A stretch of DNA of 64,000 nucleotides from Thermoanaerobaculia bacterium (GTDB taxonomy: Bacteria > Acidobacteriota > Thermoanaerobaculia > UBA5066), in contig JAJVIN010000001.1 in NCBI GenBank assembly GCA_022071945.1, positions 310,001-374,000 on the forward strand, read 5' to 3'. Positions within the stretch are counted from its first letter, which is position 1; the number at the start of each line of letters is the position of its first letter. This document shows, piece by piece, positions 62,720-64,000 of this stretch. The notes under the pieces were generated by a model that worked only from the letters and a program-made list of their open reading frames with translations, was not told where the DNA came from and did no database searches. The translations under genes and the position numbers were made by a program.

Positions 62720-63931
62720 TCAGCCGGGGTCGCTGACGCGGTAGATCATCGCGAGGCCCTTGACGCCGCCTTGACGGAGCTTCCGGAACAGGGCGAGAGC
62801 CTCCGAAAAAGTCTCGAAGCGGCCCGTCAGGACACAGTGCCGGACCCCCAGCGCGCCCGGCTCGCTCGAGGCGACGAAGACCGGCTCGGGCGAGCGGCTC
62901 TTCCACTCGATCGTCGCGACCGAGGCGAGACCGCGATCCTGGTACGAATCGAGAAGCACCGAGTAGACCGGCTGCTTGCCGGCCCAGTCCCGGGTTTTGA
63001 ATCCCGCTGCCGCCGACGGCTCGGGCATCTCCTTTTTCGACCCGGGCTGGAGCGCTTCCCAGATCGCGCTCGAGGCGGTCGGAGCCGGGCGCTGCTCGAA
63101 CAACTCGGAGGGCGGGACGAGCGTGACCTGCGCCATCGGGGAAGGCGGGGCCGCGAGATAAAAGTCGCCGATCACGTCCGAAAAGATCCACGGCCGCTGC
63201 CGGCCCCCCGATGCCGAAAAGACGCGAGCCTTGACCTCGTCGAAGACCTGGGTCGCCTTCACGCCCCGCTTGCGAAGAGCCTCGACGAGGTACTTCGTGA
63301 AGAGGCCGTTCGATTCCCCAGGGTTGTCCGAAGCCGTCTTCCCCGGCCCCGTCGCCAGGACGATCAGCGTCCCCTGGCCGCCCTCCATGGCGGCCAGCCC
63401 CGTCATCCCGGAACGGGTGGTCTTGAAGGGATTGTCCCGGCAGGCATCGATCACGAGGATGCTGAGGGCCGGCTTCGCCGCCTCCATCCGCTCCCGGATC
63501 ATCTCGATCGAGAGCCCTCGCTCCTTCGCCGAGATCTCGTCGTCCGCCTGAAAGTCGACCGGGACCACGTAGTTGACGTTCTCGATCTGGATCCCGTGCC
63601 CCGAGTAATAGAAAAACGCCGTGTCGCCAGGAGAGATCTGAGAGGTGAACCGGCGAATGGCGCGCTCGGAATCGGCCCGCGCGAGATTCTCGAACTGCGA
63701 CACCGAGAAGCCGATCTCGCGCAGGACCGCCGCGACAGAACGAGAGTCGTTGACGGCGTTTCTGAGCGGAATCCCCGGATAGAGGTTGTTGCCGATCGCC
63801 AGGGCGATGCGCCTCGAGGAAGAGCCCGCGGACTGGGGCAGCGGGGGAAGCCGCCGCTCCCCCGTCTGGGCCAGCAGGGAAAGCGCAAGAAGACCGGCGA
63901 GGACACCACAGAGCTTCGGAAGGGACCGCAC
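62720..63931 (-). CDS. secreted caspase-like (C14/metacaspase) protease
   Basis: 403 residues with signal peptide (LCGVLAGLLALSLLAQ). Residues ~40-260 are a caspase p20-type fold starting RRIALAIGNNLYP, with His112 in YYSGHGIQ and Cys164 in VIDACRDNPF as the catalytic dyad; both are present. The C-terminal ~140 residues have an unrecognised domain. Such bacterial orthocaspase/metacaspase-like enzymes usually cut after Arg/Lys; export to the periplasm is uncommon but recurrent. The GTG start at 63931 is 6 nt after a TATAAA box. Confidence 0.88.
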   Translation of the reverse strand: MRSLPKLCGVLAGLLALSLLAQTGERRLPPLPQSAGSSSRRIALAIGNNLYPGIPLRNAVNDSRSVAAVLREIGFSVSQFENLARADSERAIRRFTSQISPGDTAFFYYSGHGIQIENVNYVVPVDFQADDEISAKERGLSIEMIRERMEAAKPALSILVIDACRDNPFKTTRSGMTGLAAMEGGQGTLIVLATGPGKTASDNPGESNGLFTKYLVEALRKRGVKATQVFDEVKARVFSASGGRQRPWIFSDVIGDFYLAAPPSPMAQVTLVPPSELFEQRPAPTASSAIWEALQPGSKKEMPEPSAAAGFKTRDWAGKQPVYSVLLDSYQDRGLASVATIEWKSRSPEPVFVASSEPGALGVRHCVLTGRFETFSEALALFRKLRQGGVKGLAMIYRVSDPG

Positions 63932-63937
63932 CCGCCG

Positions 63938-63943
63938 TTTATA
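63938..63943 (-). promoter_or_regulatory. -10 box of a leaderless caspase transcript
   Basis: TATAAA on the minus strand, preceded by TAGG and 6 nt before the GTG start. No convincing -35 at 17-nt spacing, and no ribosome site. Confidence 0.5.
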
Positions 63944-64000
63944 CCTAATCCCGTTGGCTCTTCGGGAGGGACGCTCCGTCTCCCCAACGAGCCGGCGGCC

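Noticed and set aside
1-64000. tRNA, rRNA, prophage or insertion sequence
   Set aside because: No cloverleaf with a GGTTCGA-type T-loop, no rRNA signature, and no transposase, integrase or phage gene was recognised in the real coding frames.

Overview
The window is one continuous stretch of a GC-rich bacterial chromosome (by eye about two thirds G+C). It is densely coded on both strands, with many 4-bp start/stop overlaps and GTG/TTG starts. A diderm cell is indicated by an OmpL-like porin, Tat/Sec-type exported proteins, lipoproteins and a MacB-type exporter. A Hanks-type kinase plus PP2C phosphatase, a kinase-receiver fusion, a Y_Y_Y/propeller hybrid histidine kinase, a sortilin-like BNR protein, DUF1684 and DUF4097 proteins and a pyruvate:ferredoxin oxidoreductase together suggest an Acidobacteriota-like organism. 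That assignment is inference from gene content. No rRNA, tRNA, CRISPR array, phage or insertion sequence was seen.

Layout. 1-10.2 kb: 3' part of a 2-oxoacid:ferredoxin oxidoreductase, DUF1684 lipoprotein, DUF4097 protein, an intergenic repeat cluster, a thioesterase, a large Ser/Thr kinase, moaC, a PP2C phosphatase, CorA and a small exported protein. 10.3-17.2 kb: an IMP dehydrogenase-like enzyme, then a molybdopterin oxidoreductase with a fused FeS/membrane-anchor subunit and a polytopic glycosyltransferase-like protein. 17.2-22 kb: a sortilin-like propeller protein and a UbiB/AarF kinase. 22-29 kb: a nitrogen module, with a very large GlnE carrying ACT-like segments between its two nucleotidyltransferase halves, convergent with glnA. 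glnA has a near-consensus sigma-54 promoter, and a porin gene follows. 29.5-35.4 kb: a Ser/Thr kinase-receiver fusion, an ExoD-like protein, and a compact NtrB/NtrC-type two-component pair preceding its probable target, an exported duplicated-domain protein with its own sigma-54 promoter and enhancer-like dyads. 35.4-38.8 kb: DUF190-CBS protein plus CrcB fluoride channel, and a family-5 solute-binding lipoprotein. 38.8-45.2 kb: a relic of a cyclase gene, vapBC, a 1526-residue propeller-histidine kinase-receiver-cyclase sensor, and a second vapBC. 45.3-51.5 kb: a divergent FeoB-like GTPase transporter and a MacAB-like exporter with two permeases. 51.6-58.3 kb: a six-gene operon in which an ECF sigma factor and a FecR-type anti-sigma factor head two ABC transporters. 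58.3-64 kb: a third vapBC, ornithine aminotransferase, a cyclic-2,3-diphosphoglycerate-synthase-like P-loop protein, a GntR regulator with a clear operator, and a secreted caspase-like protease.

How it fits together. Signalling dominates: two Ser/Thr kinases, a PP2C phosphatase, two histidine kinases, an NtrC-type activator, a class III cyclase and an ECF/anti-sigma pair. Sigma-54 control appears at two independent loci (glnA and the exported protein). Three genes (third vapB, GntR, caspase) have a -10 box 6-7 nt before the start codon, which suggests leaderless transcripts. The best candidates for something undescribed are the ACT-containing GlnE, the self-contained sigma-54 envelope module, the ECF-controlled double ABC operon and the kinase-receiver fusion.
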